11,698 nucleotides of DNA from positions 1-11,698 of the forward strand of contig JAHCKF010000068.1 in the NCBI GenBank assembly GCA_026125925.1, written 5' to 3'. Numbering within the stretch: position 1 is the first letter of the stretch; each line of letters opens with the position of its first letter. This DNA comes from Pseudolabrys sp. GTDB lineage: Bacteria > Pseudomonadota > Alphaproteobacteria > Rhizobiales > Xanthobacteraceae. Made by a program: the position numbers and the translations under genes. The notes under the pieces were generated by a model. The model saw only the letters and a program-made list of their open reading frames with translations. It did not search any database and was not told the origin of the DNA. Positions 1 to 6,710 of the stretch are shown here, in pieces.

Positions 1-639
1 ATGCTGGTCCGCACTGGCGAAGGCAAGTCCAAGCATGAGGGGCTGTCGGTCTTGCTAATCCCCAACAACACGCCGGGGGTCACCATCCGCAGGCTGCCGA
101 CGCTGGCGCGTCGTGCCACCGGCACCACGGAGATTTTCCTCGACGAGGCGCGCGTTCCCGAAAGCGCTGTACTCGGCAAGCCCGGGCAGGGCTGGTCGAT
201 CATCACCGAGCATCTCGAGCTCGAACGTATTGCAGTGGCCGCCGCCTATGTCGGAAACGCTCAAACCGCGGTCGACGATGCATTGCGCTATGCGCATGAG
301 CGCATCCAGTTCGATCGCGCCATCTACGAGTTTCAAGTGTTGCGCCACATGCTGGCCGACATGCAGACCCAGGTCGATGCCGCGCGTTTGCTTGTCTACC
401 GCGCCGCCTCGTTGGCCGCCGCGTCGATCCCGTGCACCCGCGAGGTCGCGATGGCGAAATTGTTTGCCTCGGAAACCCTGCAGACGGTGTCGCGCCAGGG
501 CATGCAGATCCTGGGCGGCCACGGCATGCTTCCGGAAGCCGACATGGAGCGTTATTTCCGCGAAGGCATGCAATCGACCATCGGCGGCGGCACCAGCCAG
601 ATCCAGCGGACGATCATCGCGAAATCTATGAAAATTTAG
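1..639 (+). CDS. Acyl-CoA dehydrogenase, C-terminal part (cut by window edge)
   Basis: This is a flavoprotein dehydrogenase that would oxidise an acyl-CoA thioester to the 2,3-enoyl-CoA and pass electrons to ETF. Only 212 residues are visible, against about 380 for the family. The ATG at base 1 falls inside the middle beta domain (MLVRTGEG), so the real start lies upstream. Visible landmarks are the end of the beta domain with TEIFLDEARVP (43-53), then the C-terminal helical domain with RIQFDRAI, the ILGGHGM loop and the terminal TSQIQRTIIAKSM. In the medium-chain enzyme the catalytic Glu sits just before GTSQIQ; here that position is Gly (IGGGTSQIQ). A Glu is present in LELER (E75), the position used by isovaleryl-CoA dehydrogenase, so E75 is the likely base. 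The gene ends 25 bp before insertion-sequence debris. The family is certain; the substrate is unknown. Confidence 0.93.
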   Translation: MLVRTGEGKSKHEGLSVLLIPNNTPGVTIRRLPTLARRATGTTEIFLDEARVPESAVLGKPGQGWSIITEHLELERIAVAAAYVGNAQTAVDDALRYAHERIQFDRAIYEFQVLRHMLADMQTQVDAARLLVYRAASLAAASIPCTREVAMAKLFASETLQTVSRQGMQILGGHGMLPEADMERYFREGMQSTIGGGTSQIQRTIIAKSMKI

Positions 640-664
640 AATGGCCGTTCGTCTCGCGCAATTC

Positions 665-1428
665 CTAGGTAATGTACCAGACGCTAAAAAGTCGGCCGTT
701 AAGAAGCCAATTTGAGTTCGGGATCGGTTGCAGGCGCGCTGCGTAGCGCGGCCAGGACAGGCACAAAAGAATCCTCAGCCATGCGAGGACGAGGCGGAGG
801 TTGTGGCCGACGGCGGTGAGGATTGCGTTGGCGGCGTCGCCGGCGGTTCCCTTGAGATAGCAGCGGCCGAGGTGGCCCTCGGCCTTCATGTGTCCGATTA
901 CGGGCTCGATGGCGGAGCGGCGTCGCAGCTCGCGCTTGATGGCGCCGAACACGCCGCGCTTCTGGCCGGAGATGAAGACCCGATGCGGGTTCGGCGCGTC
1001 GTGGCCGCGGTATCCGTTGTCGACATAGGCGCGCTCGATCTCGCGGCCGGTGAGCTGCTCGGTGTTCTCGATCGCGGACCGCAGCGTGTGTCCGTCGTAC
1101 GGATTGCCGGGCAGTGCCTTGGCGTGCAGCACGAACTGGCCGCCCGGGGCGCGGGCATTGGTGGTGACGACGGAGACCTTCACCCCGAATTCGTAGGGCG
1201 CGCTGGCCTTGTCCTTGCCGATGCATTCGACCTCGGGAGCATGGAAGGAATACAGCTTCCAACCGCGCTGGTGCTGCTGCTGCGAGCGGATCTGGGAGGC
1301 GCGGGCCAGCGGCCACATGAAGACCTCTTCCAGCGCGGGCTGGCCGGCGATCTTGCGGCCGATGTCGCGGATGATGCGGCCGAGACGCGTGCGCAGGATG
1401 CGCAACTGCCGGCGATGGCGGTTGAACT
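665..1428 (-). pseudogene. IS5-family transposase, C-terminal fragment
   Basis: This is the C-terminal part of an IS5-family DDE transposase. It carries the second acidic residue in AYVDNGYRGH and the Glu in RSAIEPVIGHMKAEGHLGR, followed by the typical LKGTAGDAANAILTAVGHNLRLVLAWLR stretch in the last third (written here only to mark the motif region around 760-850). Reading upstream on the minus strand, the frame stays open to base 1428, where it meets the end of an IS66-type insertion and continues in register at 2249. The tail after LAWLRILL runs to a stop at 665 and may already read through the element's own end into flanking DNA. I could not place the left terminal repeat. The fragment lacks the N-terminal part and the first catalytic Asp, so it cannot work alone. 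Confidence 0.85.
1421..1428. repeat. Left copy of IS66 target duplication
   Basis: The sequence gttgaact lies immediately outside the left GTAA end of the IS66 element. It pairs with ggtgaact at 2242-2249 (7 of 8 identical). In the transposase frame it gives QFN, where the right copy gives QFT. Confidence 0.78.
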
Positions 1429-1441
1429 GTAAGCGTCGTCC

Positions 1442-1858
1442 TCAGGCCACGTCCCTGAGTGCCGCCGTTGCCGGGTAGGCCCAGGGCAGAAGTCCGTCGA
1501 TTTTGCTGTTCGGATGGTCGTTGACGATCTTGGTGATGACGTCTGTGAGGTAGCCCTGCGGATCGATGCCATTCAGTTTGCAGGTTTCAATCAGCGAAGC
1601 GATGGTCGCCCAGTGCTCGCCGCCGCCGTCCGAGCCGGCGAAGAGGGCGTTCTTGCGATTGAGCGCGATCGGGCGGATCGAACGCTCGACGACGTTGCTG
1701 TCGATTTCGATGCGGCCGTCGTCGATGAAGCGGGTCAAGCCTGCCCAGCGCGACAGAGCATACCGGATCGCCTCCGCCAGTTTGGTTTTCTGGCTGATGA
1801 GATCAAGCTTGGCGCGCAGCCAGGATTCCAGATCGTCGAGGATCGGCTTGGTTTTCTC
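1442..1858 (-). pseudogene. tnpC: IS66 transposase TnpC, C-terminal remnant
   Basis: About 138 codons from the C-terminal end of the IS66 DDE transposase, against a full length of a little over 500. The reading frame starts at the deletion junction with EKTKPILDDLESWL. It contains RFIDDGRIEIDSNVVERSIRP, the hallmark of the last catalytic segment, with the Glu in NVVERSIRP. It ends with KLNGIDPQGYLTDVITKI and a stop at 1442. No start codon or ribosome-binding site serves the full fragment; the first in-frame ATG is at 1738. The rest of tnpC and all of tnpB are deleted. Confidence 0.88.
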
Positions 1859-2180
1859 GCATGGCCGGAGCGGCCATCGGAGTCGGTGCCGGTTCCACGA
1901 CCGCCGGTACGAACATTGGCGCTCTATCGCCAGTCTCAGCGGACGCAGTCTCCCGCGCCTGGCGCCGCCAACCGAACAGTTGCTGCGGCGTGAGACCGTG
2001 CCGGCGCGCTATCTGCGAAACGACTGCGCCCGGAGCGAGCGCTTCCTCGACCACGCGGGCCTTATACTCGTCGCTAAAACGGCGACGCCGACCCATCCCG
2101 GTGATCACTTCCAGCCGATGGACAGACACCGTCTCCGGCTCAAGCATATGGTCAAGCTTAGACACAAGCCGATCTCCCAT
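1803..2180 (-). pseudogene. tnpA: IS66 accessory protein TnpA, 3'-truncated and fused out of frame
   Basis: The N-terminal part matches the IS66 orfA type, a small helix-turn-helix protein required with TnpB and TnpC for transposition. The signature VITGMGRRRRFSDEYKARVV is followed by the HTH region around ARRHGLTPQQLFGWRRQAR. Similarity ends near APAM, at about base 1863. The last 18 or so codons (RENQADPRRSGI...) are the tnpC sequence read in the wrong frame, so the C-terminal part normally seen in TnpA is lost. The start could be the ATG at 2180 or one 11 codons later; neither can be decided here. It is probably non-functional. Confidence 0.82.
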
Positions 2181-2241
2181 GAGACCGGCACAGTCACCTT
2201 CACCGAAACCGATTAAAAGGTGGGGCCAAGACAGCGATTAC

Positions 2242-2249
2242 GGTGAACT
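2242..2249. repeat. Right copy of IS66 target duplication
   Basis: The sequence ggtgaact lies immediately outside the right TTAC end of the IS66 element. It differs by one base from the left copy, which suggests the insertion is old enough to have drifted. Confidence 0.78.
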
Positions 2250-2454
2250 GCTTGGCGTGAGCGTAGCGCCCGGCCATCATCGCCGCGCGCTTGGCGATGC
2301 GCAGATAGGATTGCCGCAACCGCACGCCATGCGTCACGGCCAGACGGTTGAGCCCCTTGATCGCCGCGTGCAGCAGCTTGGCGTCGGTCGGGAAGGTGAT
2401 GTTCTTGGGTTGCACCGTGGTGTCGACCGTCACCCGCGCCAAATCGCGCGTCAT
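2242..2454 (-). pseudogene. IS5-family transposase, central fragment with first catalytic Asp
   Basis: This is the continuation of the broken IS5-family transposase on the far side of the IS66 insertion. It reads LARVTVDTTVQPKNITFPTD, with the first catalytic Asp in VDTT, then a helical stretch ending RYAHAKQF at the insertion point. Removing 1429-2241 and one target copy joins this to FNRHRRQLRILRTRLG on the other side without a frame change. Upstream of about 2450 the IS5 similarity stops and an oppositely oriented tnpC fragment begins. The transposase's N-terminal 90 or so residues and its right terminal repeat are therefore missing. The boundary is uncertain by roughly 10 bases. Confidence 0.82.
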
Positions 2455-2592
2455 CTGAAGCTGCAGATCGAGAAGCTGCGGCGCGAACTCTACGGCACCG
2501 GCTCGGAACGCAAGGCGCGGCTGCTCGACCAGATGGAGCTGCAGCTTGAAGACCTGGAGGCCGGCGCGACCGAGGACGAACTCGGTGCCAAG
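2452..2592 (+). pseudogene. tnpC: IS66 TnpC N-terminal fragment, plus strand
   Basis: The plus strand reads HLKLQIEKLRRELYG, then SERKARLLDQMELQLEDLEA and ATEDELGAK. This is the N-terminal coiled-coil and linker part of an IS66 TnpC (very roughly residues 30-80). It runs opposite to the tnpA/tnpC remnants at 1442-2180. It begins exactly where IS5 similarity ends and stops abruptly at about 2592, where the base composition becomes more AT-rich. It is either a second, independent IS66 remnant or a displaced and inverted piece missing from the first one. Confidence 0.75.
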
Positions 2593-3058
2593 CCCTCTCG
2601 TTGGAATCATATAGATATTTCAATAGCGTATGTGTTCGCAGTTTTATTCCGATCGGCGCGCCATCTTTTCAATGACTTAGCTCTGGTCGGATCGTCCGCG
2701 TTACCGGATGTTACCGAGTGCGTTACCATAAGTCGTTCCCTTGGCGAGGTGGTGCTCTTCACAGGGAGAGCGCGATCTCTGCAAGGCCCACGCCGTCACA
2801 TGACGTGAATAGACTAGCCCGGTTTCCGGGATCGCCAACGCGTATTCAACCTCGCTGATCACCGGCGATGACCAGCCAAGTGTCGCACAGCACACCGCAG
2901 AAGATCCTCAGTCAATGTACTGACGCTCGATGGCAACCCGCGGGGTCTCCCGGCCTGCAGGCTTGGCGGCCGATATGGAGGCGATCGACGGTCAGCGCCC
3001 CAATGGCGCTGGCTTTGTCGGCCGGTGTGCGCCCGGCTCGGGGCGGCGGCTCCTGCCT
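2593..3058. other. Spacer between IS remnants and the amidohydrolase; no gene supported
   Basis: No reading frame here has a family signature that I recognise. The first 70 bases are AT-richer than their surroundings. Three GTTACC hexamers lie at 2700-2705, 2710-2715 and 2722-2727. A short perfect inverted repeat, CCCGG-ttt-CCGGG, lies at 2818-2830 but has no T run after it. A 64-codon minus-strand frame at 2701-2895 has neither a ribosome-binding site nor a recognisable motif. The segment may be decayed remains of a gene or the outer flank of lost insertion sequences. Confidence 0.5.
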
Positions 3059-3982
3059 CTATGTCAATCGGTAGTACTTTAGCGCGTTGTCGTGAAACAG
3101 CTTGCGCTGGTCCGCCTCGGAGCGATCCGCGACGGCGGCGAAGAAGCCGGCATAGATGTCGCGATAGGAGCCGGCCAGGCTGTCCACCGGATAGTTGCTG
3201 GCGAACATGCAGCGCGCGACGCCGAAAATGGCGATGGTGTCGCGGATGATTGGACCATTGGTTTGCACTGTCCACGGCAGGTCGCGCTGGCCGATACCGG
3301 AGATCTTGATCGCGACGTTGTCCTGCGCCGCCACGCGGCCGAGCGCGGCGCGCCAGGCGGCAAGGCCTTCGGCGCTGCGATCCGCCGGCAGTCCGGTGTG
3401 ATTGATAATGATCGTTGTGCGCGGGAAATCGGCGGCCAGTTCGGCCGCGGCATCGAGGTGCCACCACGGCGTTTGCAGGTCGTAGGACAGGCCGTGCTTT
3501 TCCAGCAGCGCATAGCCCGCGCGCCAGGCGGGGTCGTCCATCGAACCCGGCGGGCCGCGTTTGGCTTCGGCGGCGCTCGGTGCGGCGGCAGGTTTCTGAC
3601 GGATGCCGCGCATCAGTGGGCTGGCCGCGTGACCGGCGAGAACCTCGCCGATATTGGCGCGCTCGAATTCGGCGTGTCCGATGCAGGCGGTCGGCAGGCC
3701 GGTGTCGGCCTTCAGGGCTTCCAGCCACCGCGTTTCCGCCACGGGATCGGTGCGATCCCATTCGGCCTCCATATGCACGGTCATGTGCAGGTCGAGGCCG
3801 GCGCTGTCGCGGCGCAGGTCATCCGGCAGGTAGTTGCGGCGGATGGCCGAATAATCGCCGTAACGGAACGGGATCGGCTCTTTGTCGCAGAGCCACGGAT
3901 AGTAGTTCTGCGTCAGGTCCCAGAAATGCTGGTGCGCATCGACGATCGGAAACGCGGGAAGGGCGGGGTGCTGGTCGGCCAC
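3059..3982 (-). CDS. Amidohydrolase, COG3618 type (lactonase/PDC-hydrolase-like)
   Basis: This is a 307-residue TIM-barrel hydrolase of the amidohydrolase superfamily, in the group that contains L-fuconolactonase and 2-pyrone-4,6-dicarboxylate hydrolase (LigI). Known members open lactones in the cytoplasm. Visible motifs are IVDAHQHFW (13-21, the HxH metal/active-site strand), HMTVHMEAEWD (66-76), GIRQ (126-129), INHTG (194-197, His) and FASNYPVD (260-267) near the C-terminal end. In many relatives the last motif is GSDWP, with the catalytic Asp; here that position is Asn263, with Asp267 four residues on. The start is a GTG at 3982, preceded by AAGGGA at good spacing and only 10 bp after the PdxA-like gene, so the two are probably co-transcribed. 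The family is clear; the substrate is not. Confidence 0.9.
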   Translation of the reverse strand: MADQHPALPAFPIVDAHQHFWDLTQNYYPWLCDKEPIPFRYGDYSAIRRNYLPDDLRRDSAGLDLHMTVHMEAEWDRTDPVAETRWLEALKADTGLPTACIGHAEFERANIGEVLAGHAASPLMRGIRQKPAAAPSAAEAKRGPPGSMDDPAWRAGYALLEKHGLSYDLQTPWWHLDAAAELAADFPRTTIIINHTGLPADRSAEGLAAWRAALGRVAAQDNVAIKISGIGQRDLPWTVQTNGPIIRDTIAIFGVARCMFASNYPVDSLAGSYRDIYAGFFAAVADRSEADQRKLFHDNALKYYRLT

Positions 3983-3992
3983 GGCCCGTCCC

Positions 3993-5024
3993 TTACGCCG
4001 CCGAGCGCGCCATGCGCAACGACGTCAGCGACAGCAGCGTCTCGAAGGCCTTGATGGTGGCGGACGGGTCGGCGATGCCCTGGCCGGCGATGTCGTAGGC
4101 CGTGCCGTGCGCCGGCGTCGTGATCGGCACCGGCATGCCGCCGAGGATGGTGACGCCGCGCTCGAAGCCCATGAGCTTGAGCGCGATCTGGCCCTGGTCG
4201 TGGTACATCGTCAGGACGACGTCGTAGTCGCCGCGCCGCGCCTTGAGCCAGACCGTGTCGGCCGGGAACGGGCCTTCGACCGCGTACTGGCGGCCCTGCG
4301 CATCGGCGACCGCCGGAGCGATGATGTCGATCTCCTCATTGCCGAAGAGGCCGCCTTCGCCGGCATGGGGATTGAGACCGGCGACCGCGATGCGCGGCCG
4401 GGCGATGCCGGCCGCCTGGAGGGTCGCGGCGGTGGCCTCGATCGCCTTCAGGACGCGCTCGCGGGTCAGGAGGCCGGCGACCTCGCGCAGCGGTTCGTGC
4501 GATGTGACGCGGGCGTTCCACAGGTCGTCGAGCCGGTTGTATTCGCTGCACTCGCCCTTCCAGCCGAGGATGTCCACGGCCCAGCGGATTTCGTCCGGGT
4601 AGGGGTTGCCGGCCTTCTTCAGCGCCAGCTTGTTGAACGGCGTGAACATGATGCCGTCCACCTGCTGCTGCTTCGCCAGCAGCAGTGCTTCCTTGAAATT
4701 TCTGATCGCAAACGCTCCCCCTTCCGCGCTCGCTTCCTTCGCATGGATGGTCGCCGGATCGAGGTGACCAAGATCGATGAACACCGGCTGGCCCGGCGCC
4801 GCGCGACCGATGTCGGCGGCCGACACGGTGCGCACATCGACCTTCACGCCGGCCGCCTTTTCTCCAGCGTCCAGAGCACGGCGATCGCCAATGATGGCGA
4901 TCGCGGCGCGCTGCAGGAGGTCGCGGCGATCGAGCAGGCGCGCCAGCAATTCCGGGCTAATGCCGGCAGGGTCGCCCATGGCGATGACGATGCGGGGAAA
5001 GGTGTCGGTCGTCGCCTGCGTCAT
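3993..5024 (-). CDS. PdxA-family dehydrogenase (catabolic-type paralogue)
   Basis: This is a 343-residue NAD-dependent oxidative decarboxylase/dehydrogenase of the 4-hydroxythreonine-4-phosphate dehydrogenase family. Motifs in order are AMGDPAGISPE (15-25), FTPFNK (127-132), VTSHEPLREV (173-182), LNPHAGEGG (217-225), GPFPADTV (251-258), YHDQGQIALK (274-283) and GMPVPITTPAHGTAYDIAG. Three metal-ligand histidines are in place: H176, H220 and H275. In true PdxA the last motif reads RTSxDHGTA; here the Arg and the Asp are Ile301 and Ala305, so the substrate is probably not the vitamin B6 intermediate. Relatives used in catabolism include PdxA2 (threonate/erythronate) and TphB (terephthalate). The ATG at 5024 has GAGAG upstream. 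It is the first gene of a minus-strand pair and is divergent from the TRAP genes. Confidence 0.9.
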   Translation of the reverse strand: MTQATTDTFPRIVIAMGDPAGISPELLARLLDRRDLLQRAAIAIIGDRRALDAGEKAAGVKVDVRTVSAADIGRAAPGQPVFIDLGHLDPATIHAKEASAEGGAFAIRNFKEALLLAKQQQVDGIMFTPFNKLALKKAGNPYPDEIRWAVDILGWKGECSEYNRLDDLWNARVTSHEPLREVAGLLTRERVLKAIEATAATLQAAGIARPRIAVAGLNPHAGEGGLFGNEEIDIIAPAVADAQGRQYAVEGPFPADTVWLKARRGDYDVVLTMYHDQGQIALKLMGFERGVTILGGMPVPITTPAHGTAYDIAGQGIADPSATIKAFETLLSLTSLRMARSAA

Positions 5025-5050
5025 TGCGCTCTCTCAACCCATCGTTCTTC

Positions 5051-5068
5051 TGCAAATGCCAATTTGCA
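5051..5068. promoter_or_regulatory. Palindromic operator candidate A
   Basis: A perfect inverted repeat, TGCAAAT-gcca-ATTTGCA, in the 123-bp region between the divergent pdxA-like and dctP genes. It overlaps the next palindrome by four bases and lies 27 bp upstream of the pdxA-like start. It is a plausible regulator-binding site; which protein binds is inferred, not shown. Confidence 0.6.
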
Positions 5069-5086
5069 TATTGCATTCAATATGCA
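5065..5086. promoter_or_regulatory. Palindromic operator candidate B (TTG-N4-CAA core)
   Basis: A perfect inverted repeat with 9-bp arms, TGCATATTG and CAATATGCA, around CATT. The core TTGCATTCAA (5071-5080) is of the TTG-N4-CAA form common for FCD-type GntR regulators. The same ten bases occur at 10341-10350. The site lies 62 bp before the dctP start, within a likely promoter zone for both directions. Confidence 0.68.
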
Positions 5087-5147
5087 GGTATGAATAATTC
5101 TTTGACATAGAGGGGTCAACCCTCACCAACGATCGGGAGGAAATGCC

Positions 5148-6149
5148 ATGCGTGTCTTCGCGCCGCTTTGCGCCATCGTGGCGACGGCACTCGCCATAGC
5201 CGCCGGTCCGGCCGCGGCTCAGCAGAAAATCATCCTCAAATACGCGCATGTCGGCGCCGAGGGCGAAACGCAGACGCAGTATGCCGCCGAGCTCGCCAAG
5301 CTGGTCGGCGAGAAGACGCAAGGCCGCATCGAAATCCGCGTCTTCCCGGGCTCGCAGCTCGGCAATCTCAGCGAGATGATCGACGGCGTGCGCATCGGCG
5401 CCATCCAGATGGGCCACCACGACTTCTCCTCGCTCGACCGCATCGATCCGGACGTGGCGGTCTTCAACGCGCCGTTCCTCTTCACGAGCCCCGAGCAGGC
5501 CATGCGCGCCACCAACGAGGCGACGTCGCCGGTGCTTCAGGAGATCAACAAGAAGCTCGTCGCCAAAGGCGGCGTGCGCATCGTCGGCAACTTCTATCGC
5601 GGCGCGCGTCAGCTGTCGGCGCGCTATGCGGTGCGCTCGCCGAAGGATATGGAAGGCAAGAAATTCCGCTCGGTGCCGGTGCCGCTGTGGAATTCCATGA
5701 TCAAGGGCATGGGCGCGATCCCCACGCCGGTGGAAATCTCCGAGATCATGCCCGCGCTCATGACCGGCCTCGTCGAAGGCCAGGAAAACCCGCTCAACAA
5801 CATCATCGCCCGCAAGATGTGGGAAGCGAACAAGTTCGTGATGATGACCAGCCATATGGAATCGGTGCTGGCGGTGTTCGTCAACGAGAAGGCGTGGGAG
5901 GGTATCCCGGCCGCCGATCGCAAGATCATGCAGGAGTGCTTTGCCGAGATGGGCCAACGTTCGCTGAAGTGGGCCAAGGATGCCGAAGCGGATGAAATCG
6001 CCACGCTGAAGAAGAACGGCGTCACCATCATCGACGAGAAGAGCGGCCTCGATCTCAAGGCGTTCCGCGAATCCGTCGGCAAGCAGATCCTCAAGGATTA
6101 CCCGAACTGGGGACCTTATATCGCCAAGCTCAAGGAAACCCAGGGCTGA
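5148..6149 (+). CDS. dctP: TRAP transporter periplasmic substrate-binding protein, DctP family
   Basis: This is a 333-residue extracytoplasmic binding protein that would capture an organic acid in the periplasm and deliver it to the DctQM permease. Residues 1-24 form a signal peptide (MRVF, hydrophobic core, AAA just before QQ). The mature part begins with IILKYAHVGAEGETQTQYA. Family landmarks include RIEIRVFPGSQLGNLSEMI (60-78), SPKDMEGKKFRSVPVP (164-179) with the Arg (R174) that usually salt-bridges the ligand carboxylate, and GLVEGQENPLNNI. The start has a strong GGGAGGAAA ribosome-binding site 4 bases upstream. It is the first gene of a plus-strand set with dctQ and dctM. Its ligand is most likely a carboxylate; the exact compound cannot be read from the sequence. 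A fair alternative naming is DctP/TeaA-type. Confidence 0.95.
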   Translation: MRVFAPLCAIVATALAIAAGPAAAQQKIILKYAHVGAEGETQTQYAAELAKLVGEKTQGRIEIRVFPGSQLGNLSEMIDGVRIGAIQMGHHDFSSLDRIDPDVAVFNAPFLFTSPEQAMRATNEATSPVLQEINKKLVAKGGVRIVGNFYRGARQLSARYAVRSPKDMEGKKFRSVPVPLWNSMIKGMGAIPTPVEISEIMPALMTGLVEGQENPLNNIIARKMWEANKFVMMTSHMESVLAVFVNEKAWEGIPAADRKIMQECFAEMGQRSLKWAKDAEADEIATLKKNGVTIIDEKSGLDLKAFRESVGKQILKDYPNWGPYIAKLKETQG

Positions 6150-6170
6150 CGGAAGGGGCGGGCGGGCCGC

Positions 6171-6692
6171 ATGTCCGTCCGCCCCGACCGCAAGCTGGAT
6201 CCCATGCAGAAGCTCTGGACTTTCGTTGAACGTTGGCTGGGCGTCATCGCCATGGTGGCGCTGTTTTCGCTTGTGGTGTTGCCGGCGCTGCAGGTCTTTC
6301 TGCGCGGTGTCTTCAACAATCCGATCACCGGCCTCGAAGAATCGACGCGCTGGGGCCTGATCATCCTGGTCTTCATGGCCAGCCCGCTGCTGATTTCGGC
6401 CAATGAGCAGATCCGCTTGGCCGAGTTCATCGACTTCCTGCCGAAGCCGGTGCGAATCCTGCTCGAGCGCATGATCATGCTGGTCAGCGGTCTGGCGCTC
6501 GGCATCGTCGCCATTGCCGGCGGGCTGTCCATTTGGCGCAACTTCGGCACGCGCACGCCGATCCTGGACATTCCGTTCTGGCTGTTCGCGGCGCCGATGC
6601 TGATCGGCTTCGGGCTCGGCTCTATCGGTTACGTCTGGTACGCCGTCCGCCGCAAGCCGCCGACGGTCGAAGGTCCGAGCCCCGTTATCTGA
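6171..6692 (+). CDS. dctQ: TRAP transporter small permease, DctQ family
   Basis: A 173-residue inner-membrane protein with about four hydrophobic segments, near residues 22-42, 58-76, 94-118 and 133-158. It is the small subunit that partners the large DctM permease. The loop FNNPITGLEESTRWGLIILVF carries the family's conserved Glu-Glu before the second helix (only a motif, around residues 47-66). The chosen ATG at 6171 follows a purine-rich GGAAGGGGCGGG and is 21 bp after dctP. An in-frame ATG at 6204 is a possible later start but has a poorer ribosome-binding site. The last residues are charged and cytoplasmic. Confidence 0.92.
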   Translation: MSVRPDRKLDPMQKLWTFVERWLGVIAMVALFSLVVLPALQVFLRGVFNNPITGLEESTRWGLIILVFMASPLLISANEQIRLAEFIDFLPKPVRILLERMIMLVSGLALGIVAIAGGLSIWRNFGTRTPILDIPFWLFAAPMLIGFGLGSIGYVWYAVRRKPPTVEGPSPVI

Positions 6693-6710
6693 CGACAGGA
6701 AGACGCGACG

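Larger units (their letters stand above)
1429..2241 (-). mobile_element. Internally deleted IS66-family element (813 bp)
   Basis: The ends are imperfect inverted repeats. The left end reads GTAAGCGTCGTCCTCAGG inward, and the right end on the other strand reads GTAATCGCTGTCTTGGCC; GTAA, CG and GTC match in register. The element is flanked by gttgaact (1421-1428) and ggtgaact (2242-2249), an 8-bp target duplication with one mismatch, as expected for IS66. Full IS66 elements are about 2.5 kb with tnpA, tnpB and a long tnpC. Here only the start of tnpA and the end of tnpC remain, joined near 1858-1865; all of tnpB and most of tnpC are gone. The element could move only if supplied with proteins in trans. 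Confidence 0.85.

Noticed and set aside
1..3. ATG at base 1 as the true start of the acyl-CoA dehydrogenase
   Set aside because: It falls inside the conserved middle domain, and about 170 expected residues are missing upstream.
2818..2830. CCCGG-ttt-CCGGG hairpin as a terminator
   Set aside because: The stem is only 5 bp and no T run follows on either strand.
2701..2895. 64-codon minus-strand frame in the spacer
   Set aside because: It has no ribosome-binding site, no recognisable motif and lies beside insertion-sequence debris.
3092..4054. A long open frame on the plus strand opposite the amidohydrolase
   Set aside because: It is the antisense shadow of a gene with clear motifs in high-GC DNA, and its translation has no family signature.
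4107..5093. A long open frame on the plus strand opposite the PdxA-like gene
   Set aside because: It is rich in Arg, Asp and Val in the way typical of antisense frames in high-GC DNA, and it covers the PdxA-like coding region without motifs of its own.
5034..5957. Minus-strand open frame opposite dctP
   Set aside because: The dctP frame has a signal peptide, a ribosome-binding site and TRAP motifs; the opposite frame has an unusually His/Arg/Asp-rich composition and no motifs.
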